A stretch of 64,000 nt of DNA, from positions 105,167-169,166 of the forward strand of contig JAKLFB010000008.1 in assembly GCA_022711435.1 (NCBI GenBank). The letters are read 5' to 3'. Below are positions 7,492 to 15,472 of this stretch, piece after piece; position 1 is the first letter of the stretch, and the number at the start of each line of letters is the position of its first letter. The translations under genes were made by a program, and so were the position numbers. The notes below the pieces were generated by a model. The model ran no database searches. It saw only the letters and a list, made by a program, of their open reading frames with translations, and was not told where the DNA came from. This DNA is from Verrucomicrobiota bacterium. Lineage in GTDB: Bacteria; Verrucomicrobiota; Verrucomicrobiia; Limisphaerales; UBA1319.

Positions 7492-10400
7492 AATGTCCGT
7501 GGAGATCGCGGGCGTACTGTTCGAGGATGGCTCGGCCCAGACCCTCGTGATCGCCGCAGCGGTAGAGAGCGCGGGCCAGGACCAGCTCGGTCAGAGCCTG
7601 GTTGCGCGTCGTGTTGTCGGTGCCGCTGGGCGGATTCTTCTCGAGCGCATTCTGGATGCTGGTGGAGGCATGGCCCCGGACGCCCGGCTTTTGGAGCAGG
7701 GCGGCCAGGACGGGAGCGGCGCGGCGGTCGCCCAGCGATTCGAGGGCGAGCGCGATGGCGCGGAAGTGAGAGAACTCGCTGGCTGGCTCGAGCTGGCGCG
7801 CCTTGTCGAGGATCGGATCCAGCGCGCGCGGGTCGCGCGTGCGGCCCAAGGCGATGATCCGGCTATCGAGCGGGCTGACGCTCGCGCCGAATTGGCCCAT
7901 CCCGGTGTAGCGCCATCCCTTGTCCCAGGAGGCCGACTGGACCGACTCGATCAGCGTATCGAGGCCGGTGGCGTCGCCGAGCATGCCCAGGATGTGCGAG
8001 TAGATCTGGCGCGCGGGAGCGAACTCGGCGGTGGCATAGGCGCGGCGGAGCAGCGGCAGGGCGGTGTCGGGCTGGGTGAGGAGCACCTCGAGATCCTGGT
8101 AATCCTGGCCGACGCGCTCGACGGCTCGAGCGATCGCCTCCGCAGGCAGCGGGAACGAATCGGCCTCCGACAGGACGGACTCGGGCAGATTGCCCTGGGC
8201 GACGAGGTGTTTCTGGAGGGACTTGATGTCGAGGGCGCGCGTGGATTGGCCCTGGCGGGCGATCATTGCGGCGGCCACGCCGGCGGCATAGCCCTGGTTC
8301 TGGATGTCGGCCTGCATACGGATGACCGGGACGGCATCGCGGTCGGCGCTGATCCCCAGGCCGGTGACCAGGATCCCATCCAGACCGCGCGGCAGCAGGC
8401 AGCGGTAGGGCACGCGGACCATGACATCTTCCCGGTCCGGGGGGCGGAGGAAGAACAGGGGATGGACCGTATACCCATGGGAGTCGAAGTTGCTCTTGGC
8501 GATGACCACGGTGTCGGGATGCGTGCGGCCGATGAGCATGTCCATGGGAGAGAGGATCGCATCCCCGACGATCTGGCGGCGCTCCCGGGTATCGATGAGC
8601 TGGCCGAGGTCGTAGGCGTCGGCATACTTCGCGCGGGCTTGAACGGTGACCCGCCAGATATCGAGCACGTCGGTTTCATCCACGAAAGTGTAATCCGTGT
8701 TGGTGTATCGGGCGCCGAGCGCGCGCGGCGGCAGCCCGGTCCCCTGCACGGCCACATCCTCGGCGCCCGTGTAGGTGCAGGGCGCGCCCGCGGCGGCGGC
8801 GACGCCGGCGTTGCCGGTCGAGTCGATGACCGTGCGGGCGAGGATGGCGCCGCGGCCGAGAGGGGTGGCGACCACGACACCCCGGACGCGATCTCCATCC
8901 ACGACAGCGCCGGCGCCCAGGACGCCGAACCAGAGATCGACTTTGGCCTGGCGGACGGCCTGCCGATACCACTCCGCCTTGACATCGGGAACCCAGCTCG
9001 TGCCCGGCTTGGCGTCGGGGCCGGTGAGCCGGGCAACCCCTTGGTCGACCTCGCGGGTAAATCCGACCCGGTTGCCGTGGTAGTAGGAGCTGATCAGGCC
9101 GACGGTGCCGACGCCGCCCAATTGATGGAGGTACTCGACCAGAAGGACGCGAGCCCCTTGCCGGCCCGCCGCGATCGCCGCGGGTGCGCCCCCCGTGCCG
9201 CCCCCCACGACGACCACATCGTATTCGGCCAGGACGGGCAGGCCGCGCTCCTCGGCAGGGATCCGGCCGAGCGATTGTGTGCGCGGGTTGCGTTCGGCGG
9301 CGACTTCCCGGATCGCGCCGTGGACGGGATCGCGGACCGGCCGGGCGGGGAGGCGGACGTCCCGGAGGGTTTGCCGCTGCTGGGCAGAGCGCGCGGCCGC
9401 AGGCCCGAGACGCTCGCCAAGGTCGGCCAGCACGCCGGGCCGGAGCAGGCGCGCCGCTGAGTCGCGATCGAGATCGGCGCAGCCGTTCAGGATGTAGAGT
9501 TCCGGAAGGCCGCGGGCCTGGAATGCCCCCAGATCGATCCGGGAAGCCCCAGGCCATCCGCCGCGATGCGGACGAACACCGTGGACGAATTCGGGGGGGA
9601 CGAAGAAGAGCGACTCGGCACCATCGACGACCTCGGAGGTCCAGGTCAGGTCGCGGGCCTGCTGCTCGTATTCGGCGACGGCGGCATCCGCGGCCCCTTT
9701 CCAAGGCCAGCGGAAGAGGTATTCGTGCACCGAATGGACCCGGCCCTGGGCATCGACGATCTGGATGGGGGAAGCCCGGCTGCGGATCTCCTGTTGGCGA
9801 TCGGACCTGGGCTCGCCTCCGACGACGATTCGCTCGAACTGGACGATGGCGCCGGGGGCAGCCTCGACAGGGGCGCCCGCCATGCGCGCCACGGCGGCCA
9901 GCGGGGTGGCGTCGATGATGGCGCGGGCTGAGATCGCCTGGCGGCCGGAACGGTTGGCGATGACCAACCCGGCGAGACGGCCGCCGCTGTCCCGAAGGAC
10001 ATCGGTCGGAAAGCACTCATAGAGGAACATCACGCCGGCATCCAGCAGAGCTTGCTCGAGCCCGCGCTTGATCTGCATCGGCGTGACGGGTTGAGGCGTG
10101 TCGGCTGCGGGCGCCGGGGCCGCCGGGGGCGGCCCCTCGACGATGATTTCGCCCAGGAGAATGCGGCGCGCATCGGGAGCGATCCGAAGGTCCACACGCA
10201 GCTTCTGGAACCGGCCTTCGATGGGGAAAGCCAGGTCGACGGCGCCGGACTCGAACCCGCCGCGCTCGAGCATCGGATTGGGGAACTGGCCGAGCGGGCG
10301 CCACGACTGGCCGGGCTGAAGGGCGCTGACCTGGATGAGGCCGACGGCGAAATCGCCGGGCCGCTGATACGCCATGACGTGAAGCTTGCGGATGTCCTCG

Positions 10401-10969
10401 GTCTTGCCGAGGTCGATGTCGATGACGACGTTGGTGTCGTATTGGACGCTTTGGGCGGAGGCGCTCCCCCAGCGGCCGTCCCGAAGGAGGGAGGGCGGAC
10501 GGGTGTCCGGGTGGGCGGCGGCGGAGGGCGCCTGGGCGGCGTAAGCAAAGGGCAGACGCGACGCGGGAGGCAGACGGCGATCGTCGGACTGCAGGAGCCG
10601 CTTGGCCAGCGCCGAGGCGGCGGGATCGGAAGGCTCGCTCCAGAGCCGATAGGTGCTGCAGAGGTCTTCCCCCAGGTAGTGCCGGGGCTCGACCAGAAAC
10701 ACGCGGGCGCCGCCTCGGGCGGCAGCCACAGCCGCCGCAACACCACCCGCCCCACCCCCCGCCACCACGACATCCACCTCGGCCATCGTCGGAAGCGCCT
10801 GGGCGGGTTCGGCCACCTCGCGCGCCAACACCGAGCGGGGCGCCATAAGCATCGCTGCGCCCAGCATCCAGGGCAGCAGCGGATGGCTGCGCCGCGGTCC
10901 GGACGCGGTATGTTGCGGGGAAGTTCGGGGGGGCGCAAGAGGCCGGCAGCGGTATTGGGAGCGTTTCAT
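7439..10969 (-). CDS. Giant secreted protein with two FAD-dependent oxidoreductase domains
   Basis: 1176 residues with a signal-anchor-like N-terminus (LLPWMLGAAMLMAPRSVLA). There are two separate Rossmann FAD-binding starts. The first is VDVVVAGGGAGGVAAAVAAA near 65-85; the second is YDVVVVGGGTGGAPAAIAAG near 585-605. This doubles the FAD_oxidored (PF12831-like) architecture. Between them, about 163-276, lies a beta-rich segment (VVIDIDLGKTEDIRKLHVMAYQ) resembling a discoidin/F5-8C module. The last 250 residues are helical and HEAT-like. Its 5' end is 10 nt from the leuB stop and its 3' end overlaps tmk. The substrate is unknown. The two halves could be a tandem duplication. Confidence 0.8.
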   Translation of the reverse strand: MKRSQYRCRPLAPPRTSPQHTASGPRRSHPLLPWMLGAAMLMAPRSVLAREVAEPAQALPTMAEVDVVVAGGGAGGVAAAVAAARGGARVFLVEPRHYLGEDLCSTYRLWSEPSDPAASALAKRLLQSDDRRLPPASRLPFAYAAQAPSAAAHPDTRPPSLLRDGRWGSASAQSVQYDTNVVIDIDLGKTEDIRKLHVMAYQRPGDFAVGLIQVSALQPGQSWRPLGQFPNPMLERGGFESGAVDLAFPIEGRFQKLRVDLRIAPDARRILLGEIIVEGPPPAAPAPAADTPQPVTPMQIKRGLEQALLDAGVMFLYECFPTDVLRDSGGRLAGLVIANRSGRQAISARAIIDATPLAAVARMAGAPVEAAPGAIVQFERIVVGGEPRSDRQQEIRSRASPIQIVDAQGRVHSVHEYLFRWPWKGAADAAVAEYEQQARDLTWTSEVVDGAESLFFVPPEFVHGVRPHRGGWPGASRIDLGAFQARGLPELYILNGCADLDRDSAARLLRPGVLADLGERLGPAAARSAQQRQTLRDVRLPARPVRDPVHGAIREVAAERNPRTQSLGRIPAEERGLPVLAEYDVVVVGGGTGGAPAAIAAGRQGARVLLVEYLHQLGGVGTVGLISSYYHGNRVGFTREVDQGVARLTGPDAKPGTSWVPDVKAEWYRQAVRQAKVDLWFGVLGAGAVVDGDRVRGVVVATPLGRGAILARTVIDSTGNAGVAAAAGAPCTYTGAEDVAVQGTGLPPRALGARYTNTDYTFVDETDVLDIWRVTVQARAKYADAYDLGQLIDTRERRQIVGDAILSPMDMLIGRTHPDTVVIAKSNFDSHGYTVHPLFFLRPPDREDVMVRVPYRCLLPRGLDGILVTGLGISADRDAVPVIRMQADIQNQGYAAGVAAAMIARQGQSTRALDIKSLQKHLVAQGNLPESVLSEADSFPLPAEAIARAVERVGQDYQDLEVLLTQPDTALPLLRRAYATAEFAPARQIYSHILGMLGDATGLDTLIESVQSASWDKGWRYTGMGQFGASVSPLDSRIIALGRTRDPRALDPILDKARQLEPASEFSHFRAIALALESLGDRRAAPVLAALLQKPGVRGHASTSIQNALEKNPPSGTDNTTRNQALTELVLARALYRCGDHEGLGRAILEQYARDLHGHYARHAQAILEERLQRTP

Positions 10970-10979
10970 AGGTCGATCA

Positions 10980-12122
10980 TCACCTTATGGCAGCGGCAAT
11001 CGCATCGCCCATCTGCGACGTGCTGACCGGCTTGATCCCGGGCTCGCCGGGACCGGCGATATCGGGCGTGCGATAGCCGGCCGCAAGGACCTTTTCGACG
11101 GCAGCCTCGATCGCCTTGGCGGCCGGATCCGATCCGAAGCTGTAGCGCAGCATCATGGCGGCCGACAGGATCTGGGCGACGGGGTTGGCGACGTTCTTCC
11201 CCGCGATGTCGGGCGCGCTCCCGCCCGCAGGCTGGTAGAGTCCGAACGTGCGCCCGTGCCGCAGCGTGCCGAGGCTGGCGCTGGGGAGCGTCCCCAAGGA
11301 TCCCACGAGCGCCGCCGCCACGTCGCCCAAGATGTCCCCCATCATGTTCCCGCACAGGACGACGTCAAAGTGCCAGGGCCGAAGCACCATCTGCAGGGCT
11401 GCCGTGTCGACCAGCATGTGCTCGAGCGTCACATCCGGATATTGCCCGCTGATCTCGGTCACCACCTCGCGCCAGAGAATGCTCGTCTCGAGCACGTTGG
11501 CTTTGTCGACGCTGGTGATGCGCTTGCGGCGCAGCCAGGCCGCGCGGAACCCGACATGCGCGATCCGTTCGATCTCGGACGCAGACAGCGCGGTCGTGTC
11601 GATGGCCCGGCGAACCCGGTGTGCCGTCGAGCCGTCCTCCTTGACCTCAATCACCTCGTCGGTCTTGCGCGGATACGCGTAATAATCGCCTCCGGCCGAT
11701 TCGCGGACGACCAGGACGTCGACGCCTTTCTCGAGCCGTTCGGGCCGCAGAGGGCTGGCGTGGGCCAGGGACGCCGCCAGCTTCACGGGCCGGAGCTGGG
11801 CGAAGAGCCCGAACTGCTTGCGCAACTGCAGCAGCGCCGCGCGCTCCGGCCTCTTCTCCTTGGGCATCTCGGCGTCCCGGTAATGCAGCCCCACGGCGCC
11901 CAACAGGATCGCCTCCGACTTCTTGCACAAGGCCACCGTGCTGTCCGGCAATGCCTTGCCTTCCTGGTCGATCGCCGCCCAGCCGATGGGGGCCTCGACA
12001 ATCTCCAGCGACAACCCCTGCTTCTTCTCGACCGCCCGCAGTACCTTGATTGCCTCCCGCACGATCTCCGGACCAATCCCGTCGCCCGCCAGCGCCGCGA
12101 TCTTCAGTGTGGTCTTGCTCAT
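10980..12122 (-). CDS. leuB: 3-isopropylmalate dehydrogenase
   Basis: 380 residues from MSKTTLK at 12122; the open frame upstream (to 12221) has no family similarity. It oxidatively decarboxylates 3-isopropylmalate in leucine synthesis. Visible motifs are LAGDGIGPEIV near the N-terminus, VVRESAGGDYYAYPRKT (the VREL/STGGIYFG equivalent), the Lys/Asp active-site segment SVDKANVLETSILWREVV, VDTAALQMVLRPWHFDVVLCGNMMGDILGD and SAPDIAGKNVANPVAQI (NAD site). It has a slightly extended loop compared with typical 350-370-residue enzymes. No leuA/C/D are next to it; instead it leads a run with the FAD oxidoreductase. Confidence 0.93.
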   Translation of the reverse strand: MSKTTLKIAALAGDGIGPEIVREAIKVLRAVEKKQGLSLEIVEAPIGWAAIDQEGKALPDSTVALCKKSEAILLGAVGLHYRDAEMPKEKRPERAALLQLRKQFGLFAQLRPVKLAASLAHASPLRPERLEKGVDVLVVRESAGGDYYAYPRKTDEVIEVKEDGSTAHRVRRAIDTTALSASEIERIAHVGFRAAWLRRKRITSVDKANVLETSILWREVVTEISGQYPDVTLEHMLVDTAALQMVLRPWHFDVVLCGNMMGDILGDVAAALVGSLGTLPSASLGTLRHGRTFGLYQPAGGSAPDIAGKNVANPVAQILSAAMMLRYSFGSDPAAKAIEAAVEKVLAAGYRTPDIAGPGEPGIKPVSTSQMGDAIAAAIR

Positions 12123-12392
12123 AGGCTGCGAAAAATATTTGCGTTCATGAAAACGTCCGCACGACCTGCCTGATGTGGATTCACGTCGCCCCATCCTGAA
12201 CCGAACCGCCCCCAAAGTCAAAGAGATCCCCTTGCCCCCCCCGCTCGCGCCTCGCGGGGGGAGGGAAATCAGAGCAGGCTTGCGTGTGACTTCTAATGGT
12301 CACATGAGCATCCTTTTTCAGGCCTATTTCACAATCTCGAAGATTTACGTCTTACACCCGATCCGAGATCGATTCGATTTTTGCACGGACCC
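12123..12392. other. Intergenic region with degenerate repeat material
   Basis: About 270 bp between leuB and the sialidase-like gene, both minus strand, so it probably carries the leuB promoter. It contains a C-run/G-run patch (about 12232-12265, centred on 'gctcgcgcctcgcgggggg') that resembles a patch at about 24625-24655. It ends with a solo terminal inverted repeat of the dispersed element. No gene is apparent. Confidence 0.5.
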
Positions 12393-12393
12393 T
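12377..12393 (+). repeat. Solo terminal-inverted-repeat remnant of the MITE-like element
   Basis: The sequence atttttgcacggaccct matches the right end of the full elements (atttttgcacagaccct) at 16 of 17 positions. It stops exactly where the sialidase-like gene's TGA begins (12393-12395 on the plus strand reads tca). No left end is found within the 270-bp intergenic region, so this appears to be the relic of a decayed or deleted copy. Confidence 0.6.
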
Positions 12394-13568
12394 CAGGTGG
12401 ACGCGATGCGCCAGCGGGCCTGGCGCAGGACGGCGCGCGGATTGCCTTTGAGGGCCTCGTACCACACGGTCAGCAGCGTGCCATCTTCGAGCTCGACGGT
12501 GCTCGGGTAGCCGAGATCGGTTGATGTGCCATCGCCGGAAAGGATGAGTGGATCCGACCATGTGCGACCCTCGTCGAGGCTGAGGCGCACCTGGTTGCCG
12601 AGCGGGGCGCGGCGATGCCCGTAGGTCATCAGGAGGTTCCCATTCCTGAGCCGCAGCAGGTGGGATGGCAGGCCCCAAACGCCGATCGGATGCGGCACGC
12701 TCCAGGTCCGGCCTCCATCCTCGGATTCGGTTTGCAGGGTTTCGTTCGCGTTGGCCGGATTGTGGTTCCGGATTTGAACGACCAGGCGGCCGCTCGCGGC
12801 CTCGACGGCGTGCAGCTCGTGATATTGCTCCATCCGATCGCCGTCGCGAATCGGGATATCGGCCAGCCAGCGCCAGGTCTGGCCGTCATCGATTGACTCG
12901 CACACTTCGACGCGCCGGGAGGCGGCCCAGAGCTGGACTCCGGCGTAGAACAGCCGGCCGTTGGCCAGCACAACGGGGCCATGCGGGCTGTTGACCCGGC
13001 TCGAATAAGGAGAAGACCATGTCCGCCCGCCGTTGGTGGAACGGATCATCCACTGGCCAAGCTCGGCCTTGCGGCGGCCGGCATCGAGGCGGTCGCGGGC
13101 CGCCTGCCAGCGGCGCAGCCGTTCCGGCGCCCATTTGCCGCCTTTCTCTGCCGCCGCGAGGGTTGGCTCGTAAGCCAGCGAAGTGAAGCTGGTCACCAGC
13201 AGCGCGCCGGATGGAGTCTCGAGCACGCCGGCATCTCGATCGTCCAGATCCCCGTCAAGCAGGGTCCGCGGCCAGCTCCATGTTCGGCCCTCATCGTCGG
13301 ACACGATGCAGTCGACGCGGCCGAAGGGGCAGACGTGCTGCTCCCGGCCTCCGGAGCAAACGGCCATCAGGCGGCCGCTTCGGAGCCGGGTGACCGTGGG
13401 CCAGCCGTGGTAGTTCTCATGATCCAGGCTGATGACCCGGGTCTCGAGGTCGGCGATCCGCGGGGCGGCCGCGCCCCGGAGACGAACGGTGAAAAATCCG
13501 GCGGCAGCCGCGACAGCGGACTGGCGGAGGAATTGGCGTCGAGAGAAAGGATGGTGATTGGGTTTCAT
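12393..13568 (-). CDS. BNR-repeat sialidase-like secreted protein
   Basis: 391 residues from MKPNHHPFSRRQF at 13568. This start gives a Tat-type signal (SRRQFLRQSAVAAAAGFF) and overlaps the upstream stop as ATGA (13565-13568). Five Asp-boxes of the SxDxGxTW type are visible: SDDEGRTWSW, STNGGRTWSS, SIDDGQTWRW, SEDGGRTWSV and SLDEGRTWSD, the hallmark of six-bladed propellers of the sialidase/BNR superfamily. True sialidase residues (the Arg triad) are not confirmed, so it may be another propeller hydrolase or a binding protein. It is the third gene of the GH78 operon. Confidence 0.8.
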   Translation of the reverse strand: MKPNHHPFSRRQFLRQSAVAAAAGFFTVRLRGAAAPRIADLETRVISLDHENYHGWPTVTRLRSGRLMAVCSGGREQHVCPFGRVDCIVSDDEGRTWSWPRTLLDGDLDDRDAGVLETPSGALLVTSFTSLAYEPTLAAAEKGGKWAPERLRRWQAARDRLDAGRRKAELGQWMIRSTNGGRTWSSPYSSRVNSPHGPVVLANGRLFYAGVQLWAASRRVEVCESIDDGQTWRWLADIPIRDGDRMEQYHELHAVEAASGRLVVQIRNHNPANANETLQTESEDGGRTWSVPHPIGVWGLPSHLLRLRNGNLLMTYGHRRAPLGNQVRLSLDEGRTWSDPLILSGDGTSTDLGYPSTVELEDGTLLTVWYEALKGNPRAVLRQARWRIAST

Positions 13569-15472
13569 GGGCTGAGGGTTGCTCGATAGTTGAATCGGTC
13601 GTTGGGAGCAGCGTCCCCGTGCCGGGAAAAATCGGCGGGGCTGCTCGTATTGGGTATATGATCCGTCCACTTGAAATCGATTCGCGGCGGCGGCGCGCTT
13701 CGGCCGATGGCAGCCAGAGGCACGGCCAGCTCGAGCTCGGCGCCGGCCGCTCGACACGGGACCTCGGCGCCCGGCTGCCAGCCGTCTCCCGCCCGCTCAT
13801 ATCGATCGAGCCTGGATTTCGCGCCGCTTCCGGTCGAGGTCCGGATCACAAAGTCGTAACCGAGCCAGCCGGTGCGCGCATCGGCATCCGCGTCCAGGTA
13901 GAGGCGCGGGCCCTCGGCATCGGAGCCGTCCATCCACGGGGCCCGGGCGCGCAGGTAAAAGAAGAGATGCCGATTGTCGAAGCTCACTTTGGCGGCGGCG
14001 AGGTCATTGCGCCCGGAGCGATTGACATAATGGCCGGCGCCATTCCATCCGGGATGATCGCGCTGGACCGGATCGCCCAGCGTGTCCCGGTATTCCGGCT
14101 CGATGGGGCCCCAGTCGTCGAATCGGGCGTCCACGGCCACGGGCCGCGGCGCGACCGGCGGCAGCGGGCGCACGCCTTTGTATCGCCGGATCGCGGCGAC
14201 CATCTGATAATAATAGGCGTCCCCATGGCCATCCCGCATCGGCTCGATATCCCGGCTGAATTCCTGGCTGAATTGATCCACGAAGAACGTGCCGCCCGGC
14301 GGGAGGGGCCGCCCGAGGAACGGCTGGCCGCCCTTCTCGCTGACGAATCGCTGGGCGATCCATTCGTTCCAGCCTGTCACGAGCACGAACGGCGGGTCGA
14401 CCGCCCACGCGCGAGCCCATTGCTCGGCAAAGCAAAGACCCAATGCCGGCCTCTGATCCGCGGGCGGGGGCTGCCGCCCCTGGTGGAAGCTGCGGCCGAT
14501 ATTCGAGGTGGCGTGCTGCGCGGCTGCGACCGCGATCTGCTCGGGCCGATCGGGCCCGCCGTGCCATCCATAACGCTGCGGGTGATGATCCAGCCACGGC
14601 CACTTGTCACGCCCATCGCCGAACCACCCCCCCGGATCGCTCCACGCCCACGATTCGCGGAGGGTGAAGAACTCGCGCAGCGCCGGGGCCAGGGCCGCTG
14701 GCGCCGCCAGCACCAGCGGCTTGCCCCCCCAGCGGAACCAAAGCTCCGGATGAAACGGCCGCGCATAGAACGCGTCGTAAAGCCGCTGCACGACCCGGCC
14801 TTCGCTCGAGTGGGCCAGGAACGCCCACTGCGGCACGCGCAGGCCGTCCTGGCGGCACCCGGCAAACACCTCGCACAGCCGGCGCACCACGTCCTCGTAG
14901 ATGAACCCGTTGGTCACGTCGAACAACAGGGCGTCCACGCCCGCGTCCGACAGCATCTGGGCATGCTTGCGCAGCACAAAGGCATCGTCGCTCAGGTAAT
15001 AGCCGAACATCGGTTCAGCCCAGAAATGAAAGGCGCCGGGCGGGCCCCATGCCGGCGAGCCTCCGCCCGCCGCCAGAATCTTCGAGATGTCATGAAGATC
15101 CCGGCCATGCTGGCCCAGCCACAGGAAATAAAAAATCCCCACTGTCCGATCCGGGCGCGGCCCTCCCACCTCGCCGTGGCTCGGCAGAGAGCGGCCGAGG
15201 TCGTCGGTGGCCACCCACGTGTCGCTGAACGTGTCCCATTCGGTCGCGTTCCCGGAATCCGGTTCTGAGGGCGCCGCGGCGGAAACGCAGCCGGCCATGC
15301 CCAAAGCGATCCAGCGGATGGATTGCCTGAACCGCCTGGCGAGGCGCGCGCCGCGCGAGGCCGCGCGGCCTGAATCGCCAGCGTCCGACGCCGTGCATGC
15401 CGGGCCGCCTGGCCCGGCGTTGGAGATGGAAAACAGCACGCCTGGCTTTTCAGGGATTCGAGCCGGGTTCAT
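13565..15472 (-). CDS. Secreted glycoside-hydrolase-like protein with C-terminal CBM9-like domain
   Basis: 635 residues from the ATG at 15472, which overlaps the GH78 stop (ATGA, 15469-15472). An ALGMAGCVS lipobox lies near residue 60, so either the leader is unusually long or a later non-ATG start is used. The central part (about 100-440) has the look of a TIM-barrel hydrolase acting on glycans: FYFLWLG, DAGVDALLFDVTNGF, ALGLCFAEQW and VTGWNEWIAQRF. These resemble GH99/GH71-type or related 'xylosidase/arabinosidase-like' proteins of Bacteroidetes and Verrucomicrobia. The C-terminal VAVDARFDDWG...LFFYLRARAPW region resembles a CBM9/DOMON beta-sandwich. The precise family is uncertain. Confidence 0.65.
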   Translation of the reverse strand: MNPARIPEKPGVLFSISNAGPGGPACTASDAGDSGRAASRGARLARRFRQSIRWIALGMAGCVSAAAPSEPDSGNATEWDTFSDTWVATDDLGRSLPSHGEVGGPRPDRTVGIFYFLWLGQHGRDLHDISKILAAGGGSPAWGPPGAFHFWAEPMFGYYLSDDAFVLRKHAQMLSDAGVDALLFDVTNGFIYEDVVRRLCEVFAGCRQDGLRVPQWAFLAHSSEGRVVQRLYDAFYARPFHPELWFRWGGKPLVLAAPAALAPALREFFTLRESWAWSDPGGWFGDGRDKWPWLDHHPQRYGWHGGPDRPEQIAVAAAQHATSNIGRSFHQGRQPPPADQRPALGLCFAEQWARAWAVDPPFVLVTGWNEWIAQRFVSEKGGQPFLGRPLPPGGTFFVDQFSQEFSRDIEPMRDGHGDAYYYQMVAAIRRYKGVRPLPPVAPRPVAVDARFDDWGPIEPEYRDTLGDPVQRDHPGWNGAGHYVNRSGRNDLAAAKVSFDNRHLFFYLRARAPWMDGSDAEGPRLYLDADADARTGWLGYDFVIRTSTGSGAKSRLDRYERAGDGWQPGAEVPCRAAGAELELAVPLAAIGRSAPPPRIDFKWTDHIPNTSSPADFSRHGDAAPNDRFNYRATLSP

